Under the pieces are notes generated by a model. It was not told where the DNA came from. It did no database searches and saw only the letters and a list, made by a program, of their open reading frames with translations. A stretch of DNA of 64,000 bases from Lentisphaeria bacterium. Its GTDB lineage: Bacteria; Verrucomicrobiota; Lentisphaeria; Oligosphaerales; Oligosphaeraceae. Where the stretch lies: positions 1 through 64,000 of the forward strand of contig JAEEYQ010000046.1 in NCBI GenBank assembly GCA_016288215.1, in the 5' to 3' direction. Each line of letters begins with the position of its first letter. Positions within the stretch are counted from its first letter, which is position 1. Below, piece after piece: positions 7,338 through 15,900 of the stretch. The position numbers and the translations under genes were made by a program.

Positions 7338-8930
7338 ATGACTGAGTACACCAATACGCCACCGCCCGTGCCGCCCGCATATCGGCGGTCATCGGTTGCA
7401 AGAAAGCCGCACGGCACCGTGCCGAAAGTCGCGTTGTGGTCCACCGGCGTCTTTCTGCTTCTTGTGCTGCTTTTGGTCATCGTTCCTTTTTACGTGTGGT
7501 TTGGCTGTCGTATCGAGCCACGCAACGGAACAATTGCGGTGTTAATCCGAAAGACGGGCAAGCCCTTGCCTCCAGGGGAAATCATCGCCCAGGACAAATC
7601 GCAGCAAGGCATTCAGTTGGAAGTACTTGGAGAAGGACGGTATTTCCGCAACCCCTATGTGTGGGATTGGGAGATCGTACCCGTGACCGAAGTTCCGGCG
7701 GGACAGTTCGCCGTGTTGGTGCGGAAATTTGGCCGCAATCTGGAGGCGGGCCGCATCATAGCGCAGGATAAGGACTGCAAGGGCATCATGCCGGAAGTGT
7801 TGGGAACCGGACGGCATCGCATCAATCCGTATGCCTATGAAATCCACTTGTTTGACGACATTCGCATCCTGCCCGGAAACATCGGCGTCGTCACCAATCT
7901 AACAGGAGACGACATCTTCACGGGGAAGCCCAATGACCTTGACATGCAGAGCGGCTTTTTGGTCTCTTCGGAGCGCAAGGGCGTTGTCTCGGAAGTGCTC
8001 AAGGAAGGGACTCATCGTCTTAACCCGTTCATATACAATATCGTATCCGTCAATATCCAAAGTCAGAGACATGAATTCTCAGGGGCGGACGCCATCACCT
8101 TCCTGACCATGGACGGCTTTCCCATCTCCCTTGAAGGAACGGTGGAGTTCAACATCGATCCAGATCAGGCGCCGCGGCTGGTTCAGGTCGTGGGAGACAT
8201 GGAAGATATCCTGAAGAAGATCATACTGCCGTCGGTGCATGGCTTTGCGCGAATTGAGGGAAGCAAGAAAGGGGCGACGGAGTTCATCGTTGGCGAGAGC
8301 CGTCGGCTGTTCCAAAGCGAGCTGGAGAAGTTTCTGCAGGAGAACTGCAGCAAATGGGGCATTGAGATCAATTCGGTGCTGATACGGGATATCATTGTCC
8401 CGCAAGAAATTGCGGCAATCATACGAGAGCGGGAGCTGGCGCAGCAAGAGGCCAAGAAGTACACGCAGGAAATTCAGAGGTCCCGTTCCGAGGCGGAGCT
8501 GGAGAAGCAGAAGATGCTTGCGGAGCAGAATCAGAAGAAGACGAAAGCGGAAACGGAGAAGGTGACGGCCACCATCCAGGCCAAGCAGCGTGGACAGGAG
8601 GCGGAGATCAAGGCGCAGACGGAGCTGCAGGTGGCGGAGCTGGAGTACAAGACCACAGAGGCTTCCGCAAAGGCGAAGTTGAATGAGGCGGAGGCGCAGC
8701 GACAGGTCATTGCGGAAAAGAACGCGCGGGAGGCGGAAGTGCTGGAGCGCTCCGTCATGGCGTATGGCGGCGGCAGGGCCTATTTGCAGTCGCGGCTTTA
8801 TGAAAAACTGATGCCGAAAGTGCGTTCCATTGTCTTCAACGGTGCGAGCCATGAAAATTTCGGCTTGCCGTTAGGCTCTGGCATGGAAGGGGTTAACTCA
8901 GCCACTAAAGAGAATGGAGGGGAAAAATGA
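7338..8930 (+). CDS. Membrane-anchored SPFH (band 7) protein with tandem repeats
   Basis: A 530-residue flotillin/stomatin-like scaffold. A proline-rich N-terminus is followed by one membrane helix (about 31-54). Then come three tandem repeats of about 58 residues (about 64-121, 122-179 and 180-245), each of the form GxxAVLxRKxGxxLxxGxIIAQDK ... EVLGxGRYxxNPYxYxI. The SPFH domain follows (about 250-380, ITFLTMDGFPISLEGTVEF). A long charged helix or coiled coil (about 380-480) is rich in E, K, A and Q, and a small C-terminal cap ends the protein. ATG at 7338 has a perfect AGGAGG site. The last 4 bases (ATGA) overlap a paralogue, so the two are translated together and probably co-assemble. No NfeD partner is visible. 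Confidence 0.85.
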   Translation: MTEYTNTPPPVPPAYRRSSVARKPHGTVPKVALWSTGVFLLLVLLLVIVPFYVWFGCRIEPRNGTIAVLIRKTGKPLPPGEIIAQDKSQQGIQLEVLGEGRYFRNPYVWDWEIVPVTEVPAGQFAVLVRKFGRNLEAGRIIAQDKDCKGIMPEVLGTGRHRINPYAYEIHLFDDIRILPGNIGVVTNLTGDDIFTGKPNDLDMQSGFLVSSERKGVVSEVLKEGTHRLNPFIYNIVSVNIQSQRHEFSGADAITFLTMDGFPISLEGTVEFNIDPDQAPRLVQVVGDMEDILKKIILPSVHGFARIEGSKKGATEFIVGESRRLFQSELEKFLQENCSKWGIEINSVLIRDIIVPQEIAAIIRERELAQQEAKKYTQEIQRSRSEAELEKQKMLAEQNQKKTKAETEKVTATIQAKQRGQEAEIKAQTELQVAELEYKTTEASAKAKLNEAEAQRQVIAEKNAREAEVLERSVMAYGGGRAYLQSRLYEKLMPKVRSIVFNGASHENFGLPLGSGMEGVNSATKENGGEK

Positions 8931-10708
8931 GCACCACGGCAACAACAACGCAAAGTTCCCGTTCCGGTGTCATCACGGGACTCATTCTGCTTTTGGGCAT
9001 CCTGTTGATCGGGTGGCTGGGGTTCCAATGGCTCTTCTGCCGCTTTTATGTCCCTGCCGGAAAGATGGCCATTGTCACGGCCAAGAGCGGCAAACAGCCG
9101 GCTCCAGGCGCGATTTTGGTGGAAAGAGGGGAGAAAGGCATCTGGAAGGACGTGCTTCCGGAAGGGCGGTATTTCCTCAATCCCGTCCGCTATGACGTTC
9201 GGATTGTGCCGTCCTTCAATATTCCGTTGGGCAAGGTCGGCATTGTCATCTCCAAGATAGGCAAAGAGTTAGCTCCAGGCGAGATTATCGCTCCAGACCA
9301 TGACAGCAAAGGGGTGTGGCACGATGTCTTGGGGCCGGGCCGCTATCGTTTCAATCCAGAAGGCTATGACATTGAGATCATTGACGCCATCAACATTCCG
9401 GCGGGATATGTGGGCGTTGTGACGAGCCAGACGGGCAAGTTGCCGCAGACGGGTTCCTTTGCCGACATCGGCGAGAAGGGGGTGCTCAAGGACATTCTTC
9501 AGCCGGGGCTGTACTACATCAACCGCTATGCCTATCAGGTCAATGTGATTGAGATTGGCATGAACCAGGTGACGATGACCTCCGGAAACAACGGAGAGAG
9601 CATCTTCAACACGAAGACGCAGCTGGAGACCAATGACGCGTTGCAGACCCTCCAGATGAACACCATGCGCACGCAGCAGACGGCTCGGCTGTTGCAGAAC
9701 AGCACCCGAAACCAAAGCATGGACAAGGTCGCCAAAGCAGTGGAGTCCAAGTCAAGGGCGGAGTCAAAGGAGGGCGCCAAGGCCAAGCCACAAAACCGCA
9801 AACCCGCCCCGCGGGAAGATGTTTTGGCCAACGCCCTCAGCGATGACGCGCAGATTTTCGGCGTGAGCAAATCCGTGGAGTTTCCCTCTCGAGACGGCTT
9901 CAAAGTCTCTTTGGAGATGACGGTGGAGTTCGAGCTTCTTCCCGAACACATCGCGAAAATCTATCTTTTGTATGGTGATATGCCACAAGTGGTTGAGAAA
10001 ATCATCCTGCCTCAGGTCCTTTCCGTTTCCCGCCTAAAGGGTTCCAGCTACGGGGCGCAGGATTTCATCATGGGAGAGGGGCGCGAAAAGTTTCAGCAGG
10101 ATCTGCGGGAGGAGCTGGAGGCGACATTGGCGACGAAGAACATCATTGTCCACAACGCCATCATCCGTTCCGTCGAGATTCCAGATGACATTCTGAAGCC
10201 CATTCGTGATGTCAGCCTTGCCAAAGAGCAGGAGCGGACAAATGAGGCCAAACAGGAGACGGCCAAAAAACGCGGTGAACTGAACACGGAGACCGAGTTG
10301 ATTGAGCAGCGCAAACGGGAGACGCAGCAGGAAACGGAACGGCTGATCGCCATGATCGCGGCGGAAAGTCGACGTGAAGTGGCGGCCATTGAGGCAGAAG
10401 CGGCACTGAAGGTTGCTGAAATCAATGTGGAGAAGTCCACGCTGAAGGCGAAAACCGTGAAGCTGCAAGGGGAGACGGAAGTCAAGGCCAAGTTTGTCAC
10501 GGACAATGAAAAGGCCTTGGGAGAAGGCATGCGGGCGAAGGCCGTTGGCTCAGGAGATGTGCTCTGCGGTTTGAAGGCCGTTGAGGCGCTTAACCCTGAT
10601 GTGGAGACGCGGGTCATCTATGCCGGACAGGGAACCTTGTGGACGGATTTGGAAAAGGCTTCGTTTGCCCTGCCGGTTCCAGAGAAAGTTGATGAAGAGC
10701 GTAAGTAA
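8927..10708 (+). CDS. SPFH (band 7) protein, paralogue of upstream gene
   Basis: A 593-residue paralogue of the preceding protein. It has an N-terminal membrane helix (about 15-38), then three repeats: GKMAIVTAKSGKQPAPGAIL..., GKVGIVISKIGKELAPGEII... and GYVGVVTSQTGK... . A polar insert of about 100 residues with QNRKPAPRED follows. The SPFH domain is at about 310-420 (VEFPSRDGFKVSLEMTVEF) and a long alanine/glutamate-rich helix at about 425-530. The C-terminal part LCGLKAVEALNPDVETRVIYAGQGTLWTDL resembles the cap of large SPFH proteins. Start and overlap (ATGA at 8927) tie it to the upstream gene. Likely a hetero-oligomer at the inner membrane. The substrate or role (membrane domain organisation, protease control) is inference. 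Confidence 0.85.
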   Translation: MSTTATTTQSSRSGVITGLILLLGILLIGWLGFQWLFCRFYVPAGKMAIVTAKSGKQPAPGAILVERGEKGIWKDVLPEGRYFLNPVRYDVRIVPSFNIPLGKVGIVISKIGKELAPGEIIAPDHDSKGVWHDVLGPGRYRFNPEGYDIEIIDAINIPAGYVGVVTSQTGKLPQTGSFADIGEKGVLKDILQPGLYYINRYAYQVNVIEIGMNQVTMTSGNNGESIFNTKTQLETNDALQTLQMNTMRTQQTARLLQNSTRNQSMDKVAKAVESKSRAESKEGAKAKPQNRKPAPREDVLANALSDDAQIFGVSKSVEFPSRDGFKVSLEMTVEFELLPEHIAKIYLLYGDMPQVVEKIILPQVLSVSRLKGSSYGAQDFIMGEGREKFQQDLREELEATLATKNIIVHNAIIRSVEIPDDILKPIRDVSLAKEQERTNEAKQETAKKRGELNTETELIEQRKRETQQETERLIAMIAAESRREVAAIEAEAALKVAEINVEKSTLKAKTVKLQGETEVKAKFVTDNEKALGEGMRAKAVGSGDVLCGLKAVEALNPDVETRVIYAGQGTLWTDLEKASFALPVPEKVDEERK

Positions 10709-11001
10709 TTGCAAATTAGTATATTATATTTATAAATTGACTATTTGGAAGGTGGATTGCAAAGGACTTGCCATGAGAAGAAAGGGGCAAGAAATGGATT
10801 GGCGCAATTGTCTCATTTGTCGCATTTGTTGCATCCGTCCTGCTCATCGCATTTGAGGCGAATTGCGCCGCGGAGTTGGCATATTATATTTATAGGTTGG
10901 TGATGTGGCTGGCTCGCCTGTCGAGGGGGCTAGTCCATGTCACGTCAGATTGGGGAGGCGATGCCGTCGCGGCGTTGCCCTTGGTTATGGAGAGTGCATG
11001 G
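10709..11001 (+). other. Non-coding gap with paired AT-rich elements and inverted repeat
   Basis: No convincing gene. Two similar AT-rich elements occur: TATATTATATTTATAAATTG near 10719 and CATATTATATTTATAGGTTG near 10880. Between them GGCGCAATT (10801-10809) and AATTGCGCC (10861-10869) form a perfect 9-bp inverted repeat, and CGCATTTG occurs twice inside it. The second AT element could be a promoter -10 region for the 100-residue gene at 11002. Confidence 0.5.
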
Positions 11002-11304
11002 ATGAGTAGTGCTCTGGACAGGATAGAGGGACGCAAGTTCTGCGTGGTGTTCATGAAGGTCTTGGACCTTGCCACGGAGAAAGTGCAGCTTCAGTGTCTG
11101 CATGGCCGTGCGAGCATTGAGAACCGCAAGGTTGTCGTGTATGGAGAAGGAGGTGCATCCTTCACATTACCAAGTACTTGCCTGAACAAGATTCTGCCCA
11201 GCGACGGTTCGCCCATGCTGAAGGACGCGGAGTACTATTGCATTGTCCGGCTGGACGACGGCATTGATTTGGTGTCTCCGCAAGGGGAGGATTTCTTCCA
11301 ATAG
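11002..11304 (+). CDS. Hypothetical protein, 100 residues
   Basis: Not recognised. A small soluble protein with alternating hydrophobic residues suggesting a beta-rich domain (KFCVVFMKVLDL, KVVVYGEGGASFTLP, YYCIVRLDDGIDLVSPQG). No signal peptide or membrane segment. The frame opens upstream at 10876 in AT-rich DNA, but ATG 11002 has GGAGAG 7 bases before it and is the best start. It lies 18 bases before hisD, so it may be co-transcribed with it. It also follows the SPFH pair on the same strand. No function is proposed. Confidence 0.6.
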   Translation: MSSALDRIEGRKFCVVFMKVLDLATEKVQLQCLHGRASIENRKVVVYGEGGASFTLPSTCLNKILPSDGSPMLKDAEYYCIVRLDDGIDLVSPQGEDFFQ

Positions 11305-11322
11305 AGTATCAGGAAGCATGAA

Positions 11323-12621
11323 ATGAAGACAATACGATTGAATGAGGCGGGATATGAGCTGGCTTTGGCCTCTTTGATGAACCGCAGCGCCTTTTCCGCG
11401 GAGATAGACAGGGGGGTGCGGGAGATTCTGGAAGGAGTCCGCACCCGTGGTGATGAAGCCGTCATGGAATATGCGGAGAAGTTCGACCATGTGACCTTGA
11501 CGCCGGACATGTTTCAAGTTCCGCAGGAGGAGATCGCCGCGGCGGCCGCTCAGGTGGACGAAGAGACCAAAGCCGCGATTCGGGTGGCGCGGGAGCATGT
11601 AGCCGCATTTTCATCCCATTGCATCCCAAAGGCTTGGAACTTTTCTCCACGGCCAGGAGTGGTGTTAGGAGAGCAGTTTGCGCCCATGGAGCGGATTGCA
11701 TGCTATGTCCCTGGAGGGACGGCACCTTTGATATCCACCGTCGTCCACACGGTGACATTGGCGGCTACGGCGGGAGTCCGCGAGATTGCCGTCATCACGC
11801 CAGCGGGGCAGGGGGGCCGAATCAATCCGGCGCTTCTGTATGCCTGCCAGGTTGCCGGCGCGACGGAAGTCTATCGGCTTGGAGGCGTTTACGGCGTGGC
11901 GGCCATGGCATATGGCACGCGCACCATTCGGAAGGTGGAGAAGATAGTGGGGCCGGGCAATGCCTATGTCACGGCGGCGAAGCGTCAGCTGTATGGCGAA
12001 GTCGCGTTGGACTTGGTGGCGGGTCCCTCTGAAGTGATGATTGTGGCGGATGCCACGGCGGATCCGCGCTTTGTGGCGGCGGACATGCTTGCGCAGGCGG
12101 AGCATGGCTCCGGTCACGAGCAGGCGGTTTTGGTCACCACCGATCCCTCGCTTTTGGAGAAGGTGGAGGCGGAGCTGAACCGCCAGAGCGCCAGTCTGTC
12201 CCGTCTGGCCTGCGTCAGTAAAGTGTTGAGCCGCGGCGTCTTCCTTATCGAGACCACCGATTTGGATGCGGCGGCCGCCCTTGTGAACCGCTATGCGCCA
12301 GAACATTTGGAACTCCTTGTGGCAGAGCCCAATGCGTTGGCCGCGAAGATCAAGGCCGCTGGAGCAATCTTCATGGGGGCATGGACCCCAGAGCCTGTCG
12401 GCGATTTTGTGGCCGGACCCAGCCATGTGCTTCCCACCGGCGGCGCCGCCCGCTATTTCACGGGCTTGACGGTGGAGATGTTCTTCCGACGCTCCAGTCT
12501 TGTCCATTACGAAAAGGATGCCCTGATGGCGGAACTTCCTTATATCGAGAAGTTTGCGGCAAACGAGGGGTTGGACGCCCATGGACACAGCGCGACCATT
12601 CGGGCCGAAGTAATGCAATAA
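11323..12621 (+). CDS. hisD: Histidinol dehydrogenase
   Basis: Catalyses the last two steps of histidine synthesis, L-histidinol to L-histidine, with NAD+ and zinc. The 432-residue length is typical. Visible motifs are CYVPGGTAPLISTVVHTV (about 126-143), the NAD-binding part with KIVGPGNAYVTAAKRQ, the signature DLVAGPSEVMIVAD, and MLAQAEHGSGHEQAVL carrying the zinc ligands Gln and His. The C-terminal part ends GLDAHGHSATIR, with further metal/substrate histidines. Other his genes are absent from the window, so the pathway is scattered. It stands between the 100-residue unknown and argS on the same strand. Confidence 0.95.
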   Translation: MKTIRLNEAGYELALASLMNRSAFSAEIDRGVREILEGVRTRGDEAVMEYAEKFDHVTLTPDMFQVPQEEIAAAAAQVDEETKAAIRVAREHVAAFSSHCIPKAWNFSPRPGVVLGEQFAPMERIACYVPGGTAPLISTVVHTVTLAATAGVREIAVITPAGQGGRINPALLYACQVAGATEVYRLGGVYGVAAMAYGTRTIRKVEKIVGPGNAYVTAAKRQLYGEVALDLVAGPSEVMIVADATADPRFVAADMLAQAEHGSGHEQAVLVTTDPSLLEKVEAELNRQSASLSRLACVSKVLSRGVFLIETTDLDAAAALVNRYAPEHLELLVAEPNALAAKIKAAGAIFMGAWTPEPVGDFVAGPSHVLPTGGAARYFTGLTVEMFFRRSSLVHYEKDALMAELPYIEKFAANEGLDAHGHSATIRAEVMQ

Positions 12622-12653
12622 AAGTTATCAAAACGGAAATAAACTGAAATATT

Positions 12654-14441
12654 ATGCATTTCACGATTTTAGACGACATTAAGACGTTTTTGGAGGGCGA
12701 ATTCCAGACCACCCTTCCGGCCGTTGCGGCGGAGTTGTGTCCGCCGAATTTCAAAGGGGACATCACCGTGTCCTGCTTCCCCTTGGCTAAGTTGTTGCGC
12801 AAGAACCCGATGGAGCTTGCCGGAAAGGTCTGCGACTATCTTCGGCAGCATGAGGATGTGGAGAGCGTGGAGGCCGTCAAGGCCTTTGTGAACATCCGGC
12901 TGAAGGCGGCGGCGCTGATGCGGGACACCGTCAGCGATGAAAAAGGGCTGATGGACGCCGTGGCGTTGCCCGAGGCAGAGCGGCACAAGATTCTCATTGA
13001 GTTCTCCGCGCCGAACACCAACAAGCCGCAGCATCTGGGCCATGTGCGCAACAACACCATTGGCATGGCCACAGCCACCATTTTGGAACGTGCCGGCCAC
13101 AACGTCGTTCGCGTTAACTTGGTGAATGACAGAGGGATCCACATCTGCAAATCCATGTTGGCCTATCAGCGTTTCGGCAATGGGGCCACGCCGGAGAGCA
13201 CTGGAAAGAAGGGCGACCATCTGGTCGGCGACTTCTATGTGGCCTTTGACAAAGAGTATCACCGCCAGCTGGATGAGCTGCGGGCGGCTCAGCCCGAATT
13301 GGCCGACAAAGACTCCGACGAGCTGTTTCTGCAGACGGAGGCAGGGCGGACCGCCCAGGCCATGCTCGTGGCGTGGGAGCAGGGGGATCCGTCCGTCCGC
13401 GCCCTTTGGAAGCAGATGAACCAGTGGGTGTTCGACGGCTTTGCTCAGACCTATCGGCGCATGGGCGTCCGTTTCGACCATACCTATTTGGAGAGCGAGA
13501 CCTACAAGCTGGGGAAGGACATCATACAGGACGGACTCGCCAGAGGAGTCTTCAAAAAGCGGGAGGACGGCGCGGTCATCATCGAGTTTGCGGACAAGAA
13601 TCTGGGCACGAAAGTGGTGCTGCGCAGCGATGGCACCAGCGTGTATGTGACCCAAGACATTGGCACGACCTTACTTAAGCAGAAGGACTTTGCTCCGGAC
13701 CAGCAGATTTGGGTGGTCGCCGATGAACAGATTCGCCATTTCAAAGTGCTCTTCGCCATTTTGAAGGCCCTCGGCTACACGTGGGCCGACCAGCTGACGC
13801 ACATGGCCTATGGCATGGTCAACCTGCCCAGCGGCCGCATGAAGAGCCGCGAGGGAACGGTGGTGGACGCGGACGACCTGTTCGACGAGATGGCCTCCCT
13901 TGCCAGAGAGGCGACGTTGGAGAAAGCGAACGGGGTGGCGCCGGACAATTTGGAGGAGCGGGCGCAGGTCATCAGCATGGCCGCCCTGAAGTTCATGCTG
14001 TTGAAGGTCAACCCGAAGACGACTATTCTGTTCGACCCCAACGCCTCCATCAAATTCGAAGGCGACACGGGGCCCTATGTGCTGTATGCTTACGCTCGCA
14101 TCAGTTCCATGCTGCGCAAGGCCGATTCGGAAGTCTCTGAAAATCAAAGAGATGTGAATTTGTCGCTTTTGGATGCGGATGCGGAGCGGCAGTTGGCCCT
14201 GCGCTGCTCCCTCTATCCGGAGGCGATGCATAAAGCCGCCAGAGAGTTGGACAGCTCCGTGCTGGCCGCCTATCTGCTGGAACTCGCGAAGGATTTCAGC
14301 GCCTTCTACCGCAACTGTCCTGTCCTTGCGGCGGAAGACGCTGCGTTGAAGGCCGCCCGCCTGCGGCTTTGCCAACTGGTCCGCGGCATTTTGAAGGATG
14401 GTCTCCATACGTTGACCATTGACACGTTGGAGAGCATGTGA
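12654..14441 (+). CDS. argS: Arginyl-tRNA synthetase
   Basis: Charges tRNA-Arg with arginine; class Ia synthetase of 595 residues. Seen in order: the N-terminal Arg-tRNA additional domain (about 1-105), EFSAPNTNKPQHLGHVRNN with the HIGH motif as HLGH (127-130), catalytic Rossmann fold, MVNLPSGRMKSREGTVV where MKSRE stands for KMSKS (about 395), then the helical DALR anticodon-binding domain near the C-terminus (YARISSMLRKA ... LELAKDFSAFYRNCPVL). The start has only a weak ribosome site but matches the family N-terminus. It follows hisD by 32 bases. Confidence 0.95.
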   Translation: MHFTILDDIKTFLEGEFQTTLPAVAAELCPPNFKGDITVSCFPLAKLLRKNPMELAGKVCDYLRQHEDVESVEAVKAFVNIRLKAAALMRDTVSDEKGLMDAVALPEAERHKILIEFSAPNTNKPQHLGHVRNNTIGMATATILERAGHNVVRVNLVNDRGIHICKSMLAYQRFGNGATPESTGKKGDHLVGDFYVAFDKEYHRQLDELRAAQPELADKDSDELFLQTEAGRTAQAMLVAWEQGDPSVRALWKQMNQWVFDGFAQTYRRMGVRFDHTYLESETYKLGKDIIQDGLARGVFKKREDGAVIIEFADKNLGTKVVLRSDGTSVYVTQDIGTTLLKQKDFAPDQQIWVVADEQIRHFKVLFAILKALGYTWADQLTHMAYGMVNLPSGRMKSREGTVVDADDLFDEMASLAREATLEKANGVAPDNLEERAQVISMAALKFMLLKVNPKTTILFDPNASIKFEGDTGPYVLYAYARISSMLRKADSEVSENQRDVNLSLLDADAERQLALRCSLYPEAMHKAARELDSSVLAAYLLELAKDFSAFYRNCPVLAAEDAALKAARLRLCQLVRGILKDGLHTLTIDTLESM

Positions 14442-14502
14442 GTTTTCCCAATGCCATATTCCATGACATAACAAAGCAACCCTCAGAAGAAAGGAATTAT
14501 CC

Positions 14503-15768
14503 ATGAAAACGACAGCGTTGCGCATTTACGGAAAGATGGACCTGCGGTTGGAGAGCTTTGAGCTGCCTCCCTGCGGGGATGACGGCATCATCGCCGAAAT
14601 CGTCAGCGACTCCATCTGCATGTCCAGCTACAAGGCGTCCAAGCAAGGTGCGGACCACAAGCGGGTTCCCAACGACTGCGCCACCAATCCGCCCATCATC
14701 GGCCATGAGTTCTCCGGCCGCATTCTTGAAGTGGGGTCAAAGTGGGCTGACCAGTTCAAGCCCGGCGAGAACTTCGGCATCCAGCCGGCTCTGATGTACA
14801 AGGGAAGCCTAGACTCCCCCGGCTATTCCTTCCCCACCATCGGCGGCGACGCCACCTACATCCGCATTCCGTCCTGCGTAATGGAGATGAACTGCCTGCT
14901 GCATTACTCCGGCGAGGCCTATTACATGGCGTCCTTGAGCGAGCCCATGAGCTGCCTCATCGGCGCGTGCCATGCCCATTACCACATTCCGCCAGCCACT
15001 TACAACCATGTGATGGGAATCGTGGAAGGCGGCAAGGTCGCCTGTCTGGCCAGCGCCGGCCCCATGGGCCTCGGCCTGATTGACTATCTGGTCCATGGCC
15101 CGCGCCGCCCTGGTCTCATTGTGGTCACGGACATCGATGACGCAAGACTGGCCCGCGCCGCCTCCATTCTGACCCCGGAGAACGCAAAGGAAAACGGCGT
15201 GGAGCTGATTTACCTCAACACCAAATGCCCCGACGCCGTGGACAAACTGATGAACATCAGCGGCGGCACGGGCTTCAACGACGTGTTCGTCCTGGCTCCT
15301 GTGGCCCCTGTGGTCGAGCAGGGCGACGCCATTCTCGGCCGTGACGGTTGCCTGGACTTCTTCGCCGGCCCCACGGACACGGCCTTCTCCGCCAAATTCA
15401 ATTTCTACAACGTCCACTACAACGGCACCCACATCGTGGGCACCAGCGGTGGCACCACGGACGACATCAAGGAAGCGTTGGATCTGGCTGGCAGGGGCAA
15501 GCTGAACCCCTCCATGATGATCACCCATGTGGGCGGGTTGACGGCCGCGCGGGAGACCACGCTGCATCTGCCTGAAATCCCCGGTGGCAAGAAGCTGATC
15601 TACACCCACTGTGACTTCCCGCTGACCGCCATCAGCGATTTTGCGGAGCTGGGCAAGACCAACCCCGTGTTTGCCGAACTGGCGGATGCCTGCGCACGGC
15701 ACAACGGCCTCTGGAATCCGGAAGCCGAAAAGATTGTGCTGAACAAGATGCCAAAACTGAGTCTGTAG
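14503..15768 (+). CDS. Zinc-type dehydrogenase, sorbose-1-phosphate reductase-like
   Basis: Medium-chain dehydrogenase/reductase (421 residues) most like L-sorbose 1-phosphate reductase (SorE), which interconverts a keto-sugar phosphate and a polyol phosphate using NAD(P)H. Seen: an N-terminal GroES-like domain with CMSSYKASKQG (zinc-region cysteine) and PPIIGHEFSGRI (GHE motif), then a Rossmann domain (ASAGPMGLGLIDYLVHG, VVTDIDDARLARA). The C-terminus has THVGGLTAARETTLHLPEIPGGKKLIYTHC. The start follows AAAGGAATTATCC. Exact sugar is uncertain. It probably joins the sugar-alcohol catabolism suggested by the transketolase-SDR operon elsewhere in the window. Confidence 0.75.
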   Translation: MKTTALRIYGKMDLRLESFELPPCGDDGIIAEIVSDSICMSSYKASKQGADHKRVPNDCATNPPIIGHEFSGRILEVGSKWADQFKPGENFGIQPALMYKGSLDSPGYSFPTIGGDATYIRIPSCVMEMNCLLHYSGEAYYMASLSEPMSCLIGACHAHYHIPPATYNHVMGIVEGGKVACLASAGPMGLGLIDYLVHGPRRPGLIVVTDIDDARLARAASILTPENAKENGVELIYLNTKCPDAVDKLMNISGGTGFNDVFVLAPVAPVVEQGDAILGRDGCLDFFAGPTDTAFSAKFNFYNVHYNGTHIVGTSGGTTDDIKEALDLAGRGKLNPSMMITHVGGLTAARETTLHLPEIPGGKKLIYTHCDFPLTAISDFAELGKTNPVFAELADACARHNGLWNPEAEKIVLNKMPKLSL

Positions 15769-15819
15769 GAGAAACTTAACGCCTTCGAAGGCTCAATGGC
15801 CTTTGGGGGGCTTCATCAT

Positions 15820-15860
15820 CCTCAGCCCGAAATGGGATGACCACCGATTTCGGGCTGAGG
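15820..15860. other. Strong 14-bp hairpin without T-tract
   Basis: CCTCAGCCCGAAAT (15820-15833) and ATTTCGGGCTGAGG (15847-15860) are perfectly complementary around a 13-base loop. Neither side has a run of T, so it does not look like a standard intrinsic terminator. A 12-base palindrome GCCTTCGAAGGC (15781-15792) precedes it. Possibly an RNA-stability or Rho-independent variant element between the dehydrogenase and the next gene. Confidence 0.6.
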
Positions 15861-15900
15861 AGACATGGTTTGTCGATTGTCGAATTGAAGAGTGAAGACG

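Noticed and set aside
8079-8852. Long minus-strand frame rich in Leu and Arg.
   Set aside because: Antisense shadow of the charged coiled coil in the first SPFH protein (repeating GAG/AAG codons).
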